This document shows, piece by piece, positions 16,195 to 25,017 of a DNA stretch of 64,000 nucleotides (position 1 is its first letter; the number at the start of each line of letters is the position of its first letter). The position numbers and the translations under genes are program-made. This DNA comes from Nocardia wallacei (GTDB taxonomy: Bacteria; Actinomycetota; Actinomycetes; Mycobacteriales; Mycobacteriaceae). A model generated the notes under the pieces. That model was not told the DNA's origin. It worked only from the letters and a program-made list of their open reading frames with translations, and searched no databases. The DNA lies in assembly GCF_029868745.1 (NCBI RefSeq), contig NZ_JARWOP010000235.1:29265-93264 (forward strand), written 5' to 3'.

Positions 16195-16873
16195 ATCGGC
16201 ACGCTCGGCGGTGTTGTTCGACCTGGACGGAACATTGCTGGACACCCCGCGAGCGATCGCGGAACAGATGTCGCTGGCAGTGGAAGCGGTGACCGGCGTC
16301 CTCCCGGACCTGGAGACCGCACGCGCGCTGATCGGCGCGCCGCTGGAGCAGATGGCCGGCGCGCTGTCCGGAACGGCCCCGGATTCGACTACCGCACAGC
16401 GGGTTTCGGCCGACTACCTGACCCGGTACCGCGAACTCATCGTGCCGAAGGCGGCCGATCTGCTGTTCGCCGGGGTGCGCGGCGGCCTGGAGCGACTCGC
16501 CCGGTCCGGCCTGGCGCTGGCCGTGGTGACCAGCAAGAAACACCACAGCGCCGAGCTGATCCTGGAGGCGGCGGGCATCCGCGAGCAGTTCGCGGCCGTG
16601 GTGGGCGCCGACGACGTGGTGCATCCCAAACCGCATCGCGACAGCGCCGACGCCGCGCTGGCGATCCTCGGCTTCCCCGACGCCGGGCCTTCGGGCGCGG
16701 TCGTCGGCGACACCGCCGCGGATATCGGATTGGGTTCGGCCATCGGCACTTTCACCGTCGGCGTCACCTACGGGGTCGGGTCGACGTACCAGATCGCCTC
16801 GGCCTCAGCCGATTTCGTAGCGCACACCTTCGACGACGTCATCCGTGCCGTTCTTCTCCGGACTGGAAAGTGA
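16184..16873 (+). CDS. indB: HAD family phosphatase (IndB/MinC-N type)
   Basis: A 229-residue haloacid-dehalogenase phosphatase. Motif I is VLFDLDGTLLDTP with nucleophile Asp13 and Asp15; motif II is VVTSKK; motif III/IV is KPHRDSADAALAIL and VVGDTAADIGLGSAIG. The cap is alpha-helical (subclass C1). It overlaps indA and is followed after 9 bases by a uracil phosphoribosyltransferase gene. In this cluster type the phosphatase removes the 5'-phosphate from the C-nucleotide or acts on toxic phosphorylated product as part of self-protection. Confidence 0.9.
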   Translation: MSAESARSAVLFDLDGTLLDTPRAIAEQMSLAVEAVTGVLPDLETARALIGAPLEQMAGALSGTAPDSTTAQRVSADYLTRYRELIVPKAADLLFAGVRGGLERLARSGLALAVVTSKKHHSAELILEAAGIREQFAAVVGADDVVHPKPHRDSADAALAILGFPDAGPSGAVVGDTAADIGLGSAIGTFTVGVTYGVGSTYQIASASADFVAHTFDDVIRAVLLRTGK

Positions 16874-16882
16874 GCCAAGGCC

Positions 16883-17587
16883 ATGACCACATGGACCCGC
16901 CCGACCACCGAACCCGTACCGCTGGACCGCTATCTGGGCGTCAACGTCTTCGAACTGCCCAAGCAGCCCGGCCTGATCGCGCTGCACACGCAGGCCCGTG
17001 ACGCCGACACCGGCCAGGAGCGTTTCGTGCGCACCACCGGCCGAATCATCCGGCTGCTGCTGGAAACCGCACTGTCGCATCTGGACCATCGCACCCGCGC
17101 CGTCACGACGCCCACCGGCTACACCTTCGAGGGTCTGGAACCGGCGTCCCCCGCGCTGTACGCGGTGTCCATTCCGCGGGCGGGCGACGCGCTCGAGGGC
17201 GGGCTCCGTGAGATCCGCCCGGATACCCGTTTCGGCAAGATCCTCATCCAGCGCGACCCCACCTCCAAACAGCCGACGCTGTTCTACAGCAAGCTGCCAC
17301 CCGGTATCGCGGGCAGTGAGGTGCTGCTGCTCGATCCCACCATCGCCACCGGCGGCACGCTGCTGACCGCGGTGAACGAGCTGATCGCCGCGGGCGTGGC
17401 CGAACACCGGATCATCGTGGTGAACGTGCTCACCTGCCCCGAGGCGCTGGGCACGGTGCTCACCCGGCGGCCCGACCTGCGAATCGTGACCTCCCACATC
17501 GACGAGGCCCTGACCGACCAGGCGTTCATGCTGCCCGGCATCGGCGATTTCGGTGACCGGTTCCACGGCACCGTGGCGGGGGCCTGA
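16883..17587 (+). CDS. Uracil phosphoribosyltransferase homologue (MinD type)
   Basis: A 234-residue UPRTase, which converts uracil and PRPP to UMP. The PRPP loop is LLLDPTIATGGTLL (residues about 149-162) and the uracil-binding end is LPGIGDFGDRF near residue 220; RFGKILIQRDPTSKQPTLFY lies between. It is embedded between the HAD phosphatase and the NRPS gene with 9 and 3 base gaps, so it is a cluster gene rather than the housekeeping upp. In the minimycin cluster the homologue MinD raises the UMP pool to protect the producer from the C-nucleotide; that is the best hypothesis here. Confidence 0.9.
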   Translation: MTTWTRPTTEPVPLDRYLGVNVFELPKQPGLIALHTQARDADTGQERFVRTTGRIIRLLLETALSHLDHRTRAVTTPTGYTFEGLEPASPALYAVSIPRAGDALEGGLREIRPDTRFGKILIQRDPTSKQPTLFYSKLPPGIAGSEVLLLDPTIATGGTLLTAVNELIAAGVAEHRIIVVNVLTCPEALGTVLTRRPDLRIVTSHIDEALTDQAFMLPGIGDFGDRFHGTVAGA

Positions 17588-17590
17588 GCC

Positions 17591-20500
17591 ATGGCGACCA
17601 CGAACCTCCTCGACCTGCTCGACGCCCACGTGCATCGACATCCGGATGCCATTGCCTGCGTGGATGATTCGCGTGCGCTGAGCTTCGCCGAGCTGTCCCG
17701 GCGCGCCCGCGATGCCGCCGGTGGGCTGCGGGCCGCCGGTGTGGCGCCGGGCGATGTGGTGGGCGTGTATCTGGAGCCGTCGGTCGACCTGGTGGTCGGG
17801 GTATGGGCCGTGCTGCGTGCCGGTGCGTCGTATCTGCCACTGGCGGTGGACTATCCGGCCGAGCGCCTCTCCTACATGGCCACCGACAGCGCCCTGCGGG
17901 TCGTGCTGACCGACGCCGGCACCGACGACCGGGCCCGTCGCATACTGCCCGCGGGGGTGCGTACCGTCCCCGTGCCGGGCCTGAGCGGTGAGTTCGGGGG
18001 ACAGCGGCCGGAATTGTCGGCGGCGTACACGATTTACACCTCCGGTACTACCGGATCTCCCAAGGGCGTGGTGATCTCGCACGCCGCTATCGGCAACCAG
18101 ATGCGCTGGATCGGTAGCGAACTCGCGCTCGGGGCGGGGTCGCGGATCCTGTTGAAGACGCCGGTCAGTTTCGACGCCGCGCAGTGGGAGCTGTTGGCCA
18201 ACGCGTGCGGGGCCACGGTCGTCGTCGCACCCGCCGGAACGCACACCAGCCCCGAGGGCATTCTGGAACTTGTTGTCCGCGAGGCGATCACGGTGCTGCA
18301 ATGTGTGCCCACGGTGTGGTCGGCGCTGGCCGGGCTTCCGGACATCGGATCCGCGAGCACCCTGCGCACCGTAGCCAGCGGCGGCGAGGCGCTGCCCACC
18401 GCGGTCGCGCTGCGGCTGCGGGAGGTCCTGCCGCGGGCTCGCAAGCTCAATCTGTACGGGCCCACCGAGACCACCATCAACGCGACGTGGTTCGACTTCA
18501 CGACCACCGATCTGACCGGCACCGCGGTGGTGCCGATCGGCCGGGCCGTGGACGGTTGCACCACGGTCGTGGTGGACGCGGCCGGTCGAGAAACGGCGGA
18601 CACCGAGGTCGGCGAATTGCTCATCGGCGGAGTGCAATTGGCGGACGTCTACCGCGACCGGCCGGACACCACCGCGCAGCGCTTCGCGGAGCTGACGGTC
18701 GGCGGCGTTCGGGAACGCCGGTACCGCACCGGAGATCTGGTCCGCCGCAGGGCCGACGGCGTACTCGAATTCGTCGGGCGCAACGACGAACAGGTGAAGG
18801 TGAACGGGCACCGGATCGAGACCACCGAGATCCGGACGTGGATCGAGGCGCACCACTGGGTGCGGGCGGCGGCCGTGGTGCCGTGGGTGTCCGAACGCGG
18901 GGTGACGCAGCTGGCGGGTTTCGTCGAACTGGATCCCGACGAGGCGCCGCTGATGGACCAGGGCCGGGCCGGGCGGCATCACCGCTCCAAGTCGACCCGC
19001 ACCCAGGTGGCCGCGCAGCTCGCCGATCTGGGGGTGCGGGAGTTCGCGACCGCGCCCGATCTCGAGTTGCCCGGCGCACAGCCGACGGAGGAGCAGCGGC
19101 GCCGGGTGTTCGCCCGCAAGACCTATCGCAGCTTCGCCGACGCCCCGATCGACCTGGCGGCGATCGAGCGGCTCCTCCGGCAACTGCCGCCCCGCGACCC
19201 GGCCGCTCCCGTGGAGATCACCGCGCGGTCGCTGGGCGGGCTGCTGCGCTGGTTCGGGCCGTTCGAGAGCCCGGATCGCTTGTTGCCCAAGTATTCCTAC
19301 GCCTCGCCGGGCGCGCTCAACGCCACTCGCGTGTACCTGGAGACCAGCGGGCTCCCCGGGCTCGAACCGGGTGTCTATTACTTCCATCCCCGGCGGCACG
19401 CGCTGTATCGGGTGGGTGCGGTTACGCGCCCCGGGCTGCACCTGCATCTGGTGGGGCTGGCGCGGGTGATCGAGTCGGTGTATGTGACCAACGTCCGGGA
19501 GGTGCTGCATTTCGAGGCAGGACACATGCTGGGCGTCCTCGACGAGGTGGCCGCGGCCAACGGCTGGCACGTCCGACCGGCCGCCGTACGGGTGGTGGAC
19601 GGCGTGGACGAGGGCGTGGTGACCGCGACCGTCGCCGTCGACACCCGCGCGCTGCCCGCCGCGGCCGAGCCGCCGGTAGACGTGCTGGTGCAGGTGCACG
19701 GCGAGGTCGGTGGCGCGAGGCACGGCCTGTATCGATTCGACGGCGCCGCACTGCGATTCGTGTCCGACCGCAAGATCGAGCGGCGGCATGTGATCGCCAT
19801 CAATCAGCGCTCCTTCGATCGGTCACGGTTCGCGGTCGCGCTCGTCACCGCCACGGACGCCGGTTGGGACGGTTTCACCGCCCTGGGCCGGGCGCTGGCG
19901 CGGCTGCAGCAGATCGGCGCTCGCGCGGGCGTGGGGTTCATGTCGGCCGGGTATTCGTCGCTGACCGGACGTGATCTGCCGTCCGCGCGCCGACTGAACG
20001 AAATCCTCGGTGGCACGGGGCAACTCAGCTATTTCGCGGTGGGCGGGCGGGTGTCCGAGGAACAGCTGCGGTCGACGGGGATGGCCGAGGACGCCGTGCA
20101 CATGAAGGGTCCGGAGGAGTTGCTGAAGGACGACCTGCGGGCGGTGCTGCCGCCGTACATGGTGCCGCCGACCATTCACGTGGTCGATCGAATCCCATTG
20201 TCGCAGAATGGTAAGCAGGACCGTGCGGGGTTGTCTCGGCTGGCGTCGGAACTGAACGAGCGGGCGGCACGGCCCGCCGATCCGCCCGTCGGCGCGCACG
20301 AAGCGCGGGTCGCCAGGGTGTGGGCGCAGGTGCTCGGCTACGAGCCGGTGTATCGCGGCGACGACTTCTTCGCTCAGGGCGGCAATTCCATGTCGGCGTT
20401 GCGGCTCATCCGCGCGCTCGGTGACGAGTTGGGCATCGCACTGCCGGTGCAGGCGATCTTCCAGACTCCGACGCTGGCCGAATTGGCCGCCGCCACAGCC

Positions 20501-21337
20501 GAAGACGAGGCGGCCACGCGGACCACTGCCGGGCGACTGTTGCGGCTGGCCGGAGCGGGCGGGACCGCGGCGACCGTGCTGTGGCCGGGGCTCGGCGGCT
20601 ATCCGATGAGCCTGCGCACCCTGGCCCGCGAGCTCGCCCAGCACGGCCACGTGGTGTACGGCATGCAGGCGCGGGGCCTCAATGTCGGCGAGCGGCCGCA
20701 TACCGATCTCGGCGACCTCATCGCCGACGATGTCGCCGAACTGCTCGCGGCGGCGCTGCCCGGCCCGTTGCGCCTGGTCGGGTACTCCCTCGGGGCGCGG
20801 GTGGCAGCGGAGGCGGCGCAACGGCTGCTCGCGGCCGGGCACGAGGTCGAGGAGCTGGTACTGATCGCACCGGGCTCGCCGGTGATCCCGGCGGCCGGGC
20901 CCGACACCGGCCGAGTCGATTACGGCAGTGCGTATTTCAAGCGCGTGCTGGGCTCGGTGTTCAGTGGGCGGGTGGATCCGGTGTACGCGGACGCACTCGA
21001 CACACTGTGCAGCCGAGCCGAATTCGTGGAGCTGATCGCCGACCGGGAGACCGGATTCGCGCGTGACACCGTGGAGCGGATCGTGTCGGTGGTCGAGCAC
21101 ACCTACCGTTTCCGGCATCAGCCGATCGGTGTCGACCAGGAACTGCTCGACCGCAGCCTGTATCTGCGGGCGCGGGGCGACGGCCCGGCGTTCGCGGATG
21201 TCCCGGTCGCACCGCTGCGGCTGCGCAGCACGCCGGTGAGCAACCTGCCATACCACCACTACGAGATCGTCACCGCGGGTGCGCTCGATATCGCCGCGGC
21301 GGTCCTCGAACAGAGCATGAATCGGGAGCTGGTCTGA
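17591..21337 (+). CDS. indC: Indigoidine-synthetase-type NRPS (A-Ox-T-TE)
   Basis: A 1248-residue single-module NRPS, close to BpsA/IndC (about 1280). Adenylation motifs: YTSGTTGSPKG (about 150), SFDAAQWE (pocket begins D-A-Q, as in Gln-activating domains), NLYGPTETT (about 286), YRTGD and FVGRNDEQVKVNG (about 392). An FMN nitroreductase-like oxidase domain is inserted after motif A8 (about 440-840, from RKTYRSFADAPIDL), then A10 PLSQNGKQD (about 869), the carrier Ser in FFAQGGNSMSALR (about 930) and thioesterase GYSLGARV (about 1063). It should cyclise and oxidise L-glutamine to the blue dimer indigoidine or a monomeric precursor of a C-nucleoside. Confidence 0.95.
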   Translation: MATTNLLDLLDAHVHRHPDAIACVDDSRALSFAELSRRARDAAGGLRAAGVAPGDVVGVYLEPSVDLVVGVWAVLRAGASYLPLAVDYPAERLSYMATDSALRVVLTDAGTDDRARRILPAGVRTVPVPGLSGEFGGQRPELSAAYTIYTSGTTGSPKGVVISHAAIGNQMRWIGSELALGAGSRILLKTPVSFDAAQWELLANACGATVVVAPAGTHTSPEGILELVVREAITVLQCVPTVWSALAGLPDIGSASTLRTVASGGEALPTAVALRLREVLPRARKLNLYGPTETTINATWFDFTTTDLTGTAVVPIGRAVDGCTTVVVDAAGRETADTEVGELLIGGVQLADVYRDRPDTTAQRFAELTVGGVRERRYRTGDLVRRRADGVLEFVGRNDEQVKVNGHRIETTEIRTWIEAHHWVRAAAVVPWVSERGVTQLAGFVELDPDEAPLMDQGRAGRHHRSKSTRTQVAAQLADLGVREFATAPDLELPGAQPTEEQRRRVFARKTYRSFADAPIDLAAIERLLRQLPPRDPAAPVEITARSLGGLLRWFGPFESPDRLLPKYSYASPGALNATRVYLETSGLPGLEPGVYYFHPRRHALYRVGAVTRPGLHLHLVGLARVIESVYVTNVREVLHFEAGHMLGVLDEVAAANGWHVRPAAVRVVDGVDEGVVTATVAVDTRALPAAAEPPVDVLVQVHGEVGGARHGLYRFDGAALRFVSDRKIERRHVIAINQRSFDRSRFAVALVTATDAGWDGFTALGRALARLQQIGARAGVGFMSAGYSSLTGRDLPSARRLNEILGGTGQLSYFAVGGRVSEEQLRSTGMAEDAVHMKGPEELLKDDLRAVLPPYMVPPTIHVVDRIPLSQNGKQDRAGLSRLASELNERAARPADPPVGAHEARVARVWAQVLGYEPVYRGDDFFAQGGNSMSALRLIRALGDELGIALPVQAIFQTPTLAELAAATAEDEAATRTTAGRLLRLAGAGGTAATVLWPGLGGYPMSLRTLARELAQHGHVVYGMQARGLNVGERPHTDLGDLIADDVAELLAAALPGPLRLVGYSLGARVAAEAAQRLLAAGHEVEELVLIAPGSPVIPAAGPDTGRVDYGSAYFKRVLGSVFSGRVDPVYADALDTLCSRAEFVELIADRETGFARDTVERIVSVVEHTYRFRHQPIGVDQELLDRSLYLRARGDGPAFADVPVAPLRLRSTPVSNLPYHHYEIVTAGALDIAAAVLEQSMNRELV

Positions 21338-21338
21338 T

Positions 21339-21569
21339 ATGCCACACGTGGAGATCTCACACTTCCCCGCCGATCTGTCCGACATCGCGCGGCAGCGCTT
21401 GGAAGCCGACTTGGTCGAGGCGGTGACGCGGGCCTTCGGGGTTACCTCCGACGCCGTATCGATCGGCCTTACCCCGATCCCCCGCGACCAGTGGCAACAG
21501 CGGATCTACGGCCCTCTCATCACCGATCGCGCCACGGGCACCGGCCTCCTGCGCACCCCCAACTACTGA
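21339..21569 (+). CDS. 4-oxalocrotonate tautomerase-like small protein
   Basis: A 76-residue tautomerase-superfamily protein. It begins MPHVEISHFPADLSDIARQR; Pro1 after Met removal would be the catalytic base, and SDAVSIGLTPIPRDQW matches the usual tautomerase strand. It starts 1 base after the NRPS stop and its stop shares a base with the ATG of the MFS gene. A tautomerase fits an aminopiperidine-dione or oxazine ring intermediate that needs isomerisation; that role is inference. Confidence 0.8.
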   Translation: MPHVEISHFPADLSDIARQRLEADLVEAVTRAFGVTSDAVSIGLTPIPRDQWQQRIYGPLITDRATGTGLLRTPNY

Positions 21570-22972
21570 TGGCGACCAAGCCCACGACACCCGCATCCGG
21601 CGTCACGGCGGTGCGCGGCCGGCGAGCGTCGGTGTGGGCGCGGTGCTCTCTGGCTCGCCGAGCGAGACGACGCGGAGAGAAGTCGTCGGGGGTGGAAAGG
21701 CGGCCGGGCGGGGTGGCGCGGCTGGGGGTGCTGGTGGCGGTCATCGCCGCGGTCGCGGTGAATCTGCGGCCGGGGATCACGACCGTCGGGCCCCGGTTGG
21801 ACGACATCACCGCGTATTACGGGGCGGGTGCGCGAGCCGCGGGTGTGATCACCGCTGTGCCGGTGGTGGCGTTCGCTGTGGTGAGCCTGGTGGTGCCGCT
21901 GGTTCGGGGGCGAATGACGTTGCGCGGCGGCATGTTCGGAGCGCTCGCGGTGATCGGAGTGAGCCTGGCCGTGCGGCCGTGGGGAGACTTGTGGTTGTTC
22001 GTGGCCGCCACGTTCACCGCCGCGCTGGGCGTAGGTCTGCTGACCGTGCTGCTACCCGCCGCGGTACGCGCGATCGGCAATACCCGGGTGCTGGTGGCGA
22101 CCTTCACCACCGGCCTACAGGCCGGTGCCGCATTGGGTTTCGCCGCCGTCGTACCACTGTCCGACCTACTCGGCGGCTGGCGACCGGCCCTGGCGATCTG
22201 GGCGGTCCTCGCCCCGATCGCGATCGCGGCCCTGTGGTGGTCGCCCGCAACAGCCGCTGCCGAAGGCTCGCCCTCAACCACGACACACAGCCCGGCCGCA
22301 CCACATCCAGCCGCCGCGACCGATCCGAACCGCTCGCGGCCGGCGGGCACGGCCAACCCGCTCACGATCCTCCGGCGCACCGGGACGACCGGTCTCGCAG
22401 TCTTTTTCGGGTTGCAGGCATTGGTGGCGTTCGTGGTCATGGGCTGGCTGCCGTCCGTGCTGCGCGACGCTGGGGTCGGTGCCTCGGCGGCCGGTGGTTA
22501 TCTCGGGCTGCTGACCTTTCTGGGCGTTCCGATCAGCCTGACTGTGCCGCCGATCGTGGCGCGTTCGGCGCATCCGGAGCGCTGGCTGGCCGGGTTCAGT
22601 GGCTGCACCGTCCTGGGAGTGCTGGCCTTCCTCGTCGCTCCGGCGGCCGCGCCGCTGCTGTGGTCGCTGGTGCTCGGAACCGGGCTGGCCGTGTTCTCGC
22701 TGGCGCTCACCGTGATCACCGTGCGGGCTGGTTCCGCGGAACAGGCGGTCGAGGTGTCCGGGGCGGTGCAGGGCGTCGGCTATCTGATCGCCGCCGTCGG
22801 CCCGTATGGGATCGGACTGTTTCGGCAGCTCGGCGACGGCTGGGCGCTGCCGCTCGGTGTGCTGCTGGCGACCGCGGTGGCCCAGGCACTGACCGCATTG
22901 ACCGCGGGCGCCGCCCCGCGAGCACCAGTGGCCGGGCAATCGGCCCACGACAACGGGAGGCACGACGGATGA
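21569..22972 (+). CDS. MFS transporter, CynX/NimT-like (probable exporter)
   Basis: A 467-residue major facilitator. After a basic N-terminal tail, twelve hydrophobic segments are visible, with NLRPGITTVGPRLDDI in the first periplasmic/cytosolic loop region, typical of CynX/NimT-type MFS proteins, and a long polar Ala/Ser/Pro loop between helices 6 and 7 (about residues 225-265). The ATG at 21569 overlaps the tautomerase stop; the longer open frame from 21491 is antisense-like read-through. By position it is the exporter of the cluster product, the counterpart of MinT. Confidence 0.88.
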   Translation: MATKPTTPASGVTAVRGRRASVWARCSLARRARRRGEKSSGVERRPGGVARLGVLVAVIAAVAVNLRPGITTVGPRLDDITAYYGAGARAAGVITAVPVVAFAVVSLVVPLVRGRMTLRGGMFGALAVIGVSLAVRPWGDLWLFVAATFTAALGVGLLTVLLPAAVRAIGNTRVLVATFTTGLQAGAALGFAAVVPLSDLLGGWRPALAIWAVLAPIAIAALWWSPATAAAEGSPSTTTHSPAAPHPAAATDPNRSRPAGTANPLTILRRTGTTGLAVFFGLQALVAFVVMGWLPSVLRDAGVGASAAGGYLGLLTFLGVPISLTVPPIVARSAHPERWLAGFSGCTVLGVLAFLVAPAAAPLLWSLVLGTGLAVFSLALTVITVRAGSAEQAVEVSGAVQGVGYLIAAVGPYGIGLFRQLGDGWALPLGVLLATAVAQALTALTAGAAPRAPVAGQSAHDNGRHDG

Positions 22973-24159
22973 CGATCAAGGAACTGGAGAGCGTCGCGGA
23001 TCTGCTCGACGACCGTACCCACCACATCGAGTTCAACGGCCACCTCACCAACCACGTCAAGCACGCGGTGGTGGCGCTGGCCGCGATCGGCGCACCCGAG
23101 CGGCGCATCCGCGACTACTACCGGACCTACGCCGAACTCACGCCGTACGGCTTCCCGCTCGAGCCCCGGCGACCGTCCGCGCGGGTCATCGACGGCGGGA
23201 ACTGGCGCGAATTCCTGGGCGCGCGAGTGCATTTCGACGCCTATCTGCGCTTCTTCGACGGCGAGATCGCCGAGCGCGGCCTCGCGGGCACCGTCGCCGA
23301 GTACGCCCCGGAACTGCTGCAGGGCTGGATCGGCGCGTTCACCCACGCCGCCATTCACCTGGGCTGGGCGCTGTGGGCCGAGCATCCCGCGATGACCGCG
23401 GAAGCCCTTGCCTACCTGGCGTTCTCCCACGTGCGCACCGTCGGTGACAACCGCGCGGCCGGGCCGGACTTCGATGCCGCCGACCCCCTGGAATCGCTGG
23501 TGCGGCTCAGCGAGCGGTGGCGCGGCGACAACGGCTTTCGCACCGCAGTCGAGTCGACCATCACCGATACCGACACCTTCACCGAACTGCACCCCGAACT
23601 CAATCGTTCCGGCCTGCAGGCCCGCGTCGCCGGTGTCGCCCGGTCCGGCATCGCCGACCTCACCGACACCCCCGCGTGGATCCACACCCTGCCGCCCGCC
23701 GAGCGACGCGACCGAGTGCGCCGGGCGGTCACGCTGCTGTATCTCGCCCAGCCCGGCGATTTCGTTGTCCTGCACCTGATCACGTCGCTGTTCGCGCTGG
23801 AGATCATCGCCGAAACCCTCGACTCGCCCGAGGCCACCGCCGCGATCTACGACCTGTACTGGGCGGGCGCGCGCATCATCACCGCCGCCGAACGCAAGGT
23901 CCCGGACCCCGACAAGCTACGCGAACTCGACACCCTCTATGCGGGCCGGGAATCCGATCGCACCGCGCACGCGCTCGACGAATTCGAGGTCGCCGCGCGC
24001 CGGGCGTGGCTGGAGGACGAGGAACACAATCCCAAGCTGGTCTTCGTCCTGCGGGCCTGGTGGAACGCCGCCGACTGGACCGGCTACCGCCACGCCGCCG
24101 CCCAATTCACCCGCACGCCCGAACTCCCGCCGAGTTTCGACGAACCCCCGACCGAATGA
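22969..24159 (+). CDS. Questin-oxidase-like (DUF4243) protein
   Basis: A 396-residue all-helical protein of the questin oxidase-like/DUF4243 family: HHIEFNGHLTNHVKHAVVAL near residue 17, LLQGWIGAFTHAAIHLGWAL near 120, and LAQPGDFVVLHLITSLFALE near 260. Family members catalyse or are linked to Baeyer-Villiger-type ring oxygenation without an obvious cofactor. The ATG at 22969 overlaps the MFS stop by four bases and has GGAGG upstream. As I recall, minimycin MinC carries a DUF4243 domain behind its phosphatase domain; here the two are separate genes. A role in turning the aminopyridine ring into an oxazine is attractive but unproven. Confidence 0.82.
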   Translation: MTIKELESVADLLDDRTHHIEFNGHLTNHVKHAVVALAAIGAPERRIRDYYRTYAELTPYGFPLEPRRPSARVIDGGNWREFLGARVHFDAYLRFFDGEIAERGLAGTVAEYAPELLQGWIGAFTHAAIHLGWALWAEHPAMTAEALAYLAFSHVRTVGDNRAAGPDFDAADPLESLVRLSERWRGDNGFRTAVESTITDTDTFTELHPELNRSGLQARVAGVARSGIADLTDTPAWIHTLPPAERRDRVRRAVTLLYLAQPGDFVVLHLITSLFALEIIAETLDSPEATAAIYDLYWAGARIITAAERKVPDPDKLRELDTLYAGRESDRTAHALDEFEVAARRAWLEDEEHNPKLVFVLRAWWNAADWTGYRHAAAQFTRTPELPPSFDEPPTE

Positions 24160-24181
24160 CCCGAAGAGAACAGGACCTGTT

Positions 24182-25012
24182 GTGACCGAAGTGATTTCGA
24201 CCGAACTACAGCAGCAGCTCGACAAGCGCTACGGCGTCGGCGCGCCGATCGCCGACGGTGTGGGCAACGAAACGCTGGAAGTGCTGCTGCGGCACCGCAC
24301 CACGCGCCGTTTCCTACCCGGGACCGTGAGCGGCACCGAGCTGCAACTGATCATCGCCGCGGCGCAATCGGCGTCGACCTCTGCCAACTTCCAGTTCACC
24401 AGCGTGGTGGTGGTCGATGACCCGGCGCTGCGAAACCGATTGGCGGAGTTGGTCGGCGGTCAGCAGCTGGTGCGCGACGCCGCGGTGTTCCTGGTCTGGG
24501 TGGCCGACTGGTCGCGCAATATCGCCATCGCCACCGAGCACGGCCACAGCATCGAGGCGACCGCCTACCTCGACAGTGCCGTCTCCAGCATCGTCGATGT
24601 CACGCTGTCGGCGCAGAACGCCGCCGTGGCGGCCGAATCGCTCGGCTACGGAATCACTTTCGTGGGCGCGTTGCGCAACAATATCGACGCCGTCATCGCC
24701 GAGCTGCGGCTGCCGCAGTGGACCTTCCCGGTGTACGGCATGGCCATCGGCGTCCCCGACCCGGCCGATCCCGCCGACATCAAACCCCGCTACGGGCAGA
24801 GCGTGGTCGTCCACCGCAACACCTACAGTCCCCCCGCGGCCGCCGACGTCCAGGACTACCTCGACCGCATCAACGCCTACTACCGCGAGCAGGAACTTCC
24901 GGCGGACTGGGCGAAGAACCGCCTGGCGGGCCGCATCTCCACCAAGGAGAGTCTGCACGGCCGCCAGCACATCCGCCGGACGTTCGGCAACCAGGGATTC
25001 GAGCTGAGGTAA
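24182..25012 (+). CDS. Nitroreductase family NAD(P)H oxidoreductase
   Basis: A 276-residue FMN enzyme of the NfsA/FRP-like nitroreductase group. The start of the fold is EVLLRHRTTRRFLPGTVSGT (residues about 34-53; R-x-T-x-R binds FMN phosphate), with AQSASTSANFQFTSVVVVDD and AESLGYGITFVGALRNN later. The GTG at 24182 follows 22 bases after the DUF4243 stop, making it the last gene of the operon. The NRPS already has its own oxidase domain, so this is a second flavin enzyme for another redox step, or a passenger. It converges on the substrate-binding protein gene (5-base gap). Confidence 0.88.
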   Translation: MTEVISTELQQQLDKRYGVGAPIADGVGNETLEVLLRHRTTRRFLPGTVSGTELQLIIAAAQSASTSANFQFTSVVVVDDPALRNRLAELVGGQQLVRDAAVFLVWVADWSRNIAIATEHGHSIEATAYLDSAVSSIVDVTLSAQNAAVAAESLGYGITFVGALRNNIDAVIAELRLPQWTFPVYGMAIGVPDPADPADIKPRYGQSVVVHRNTYSPPAAADVQDYLDRINAYYREQELPADWAKNRLAGRISTKESLHGRQHIRRTFGNQGFELR

Positions 25013-25017
25013 GTCCC

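Noticed and set aside
16883..17587. Housekeeping upp gene
   Set aside because: It is locked between the phosphatase and NRPS genes with gaps of 9 and 3 bases, so a cluster-specific role is more likely.
16805..19789. 994-codon open frame on the minus strand opposite the phosphatase, UPRTase and NRPS genes
   Set aside because: It is His/Arg/Gly/Gln-rich without any domain and lies antisense to clearly coding genes; such long shadows are common in high-GC DNA.
19823..21385. 520-codon minus-strand frame opposite the NRPS carrier and thioesterase
   Set aside because: Low-complexity composition and no motifs; the plus strand has unmistakable PCP and TE motifs.
21634..22968. Plus-strand extension of the DUF4243 frame through the MFS gene
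   Set aside because: The extension is Arg/Gly-rich out-of-frame reading of a membrane protein; the ATG at 22969 with GGAGG is the start.
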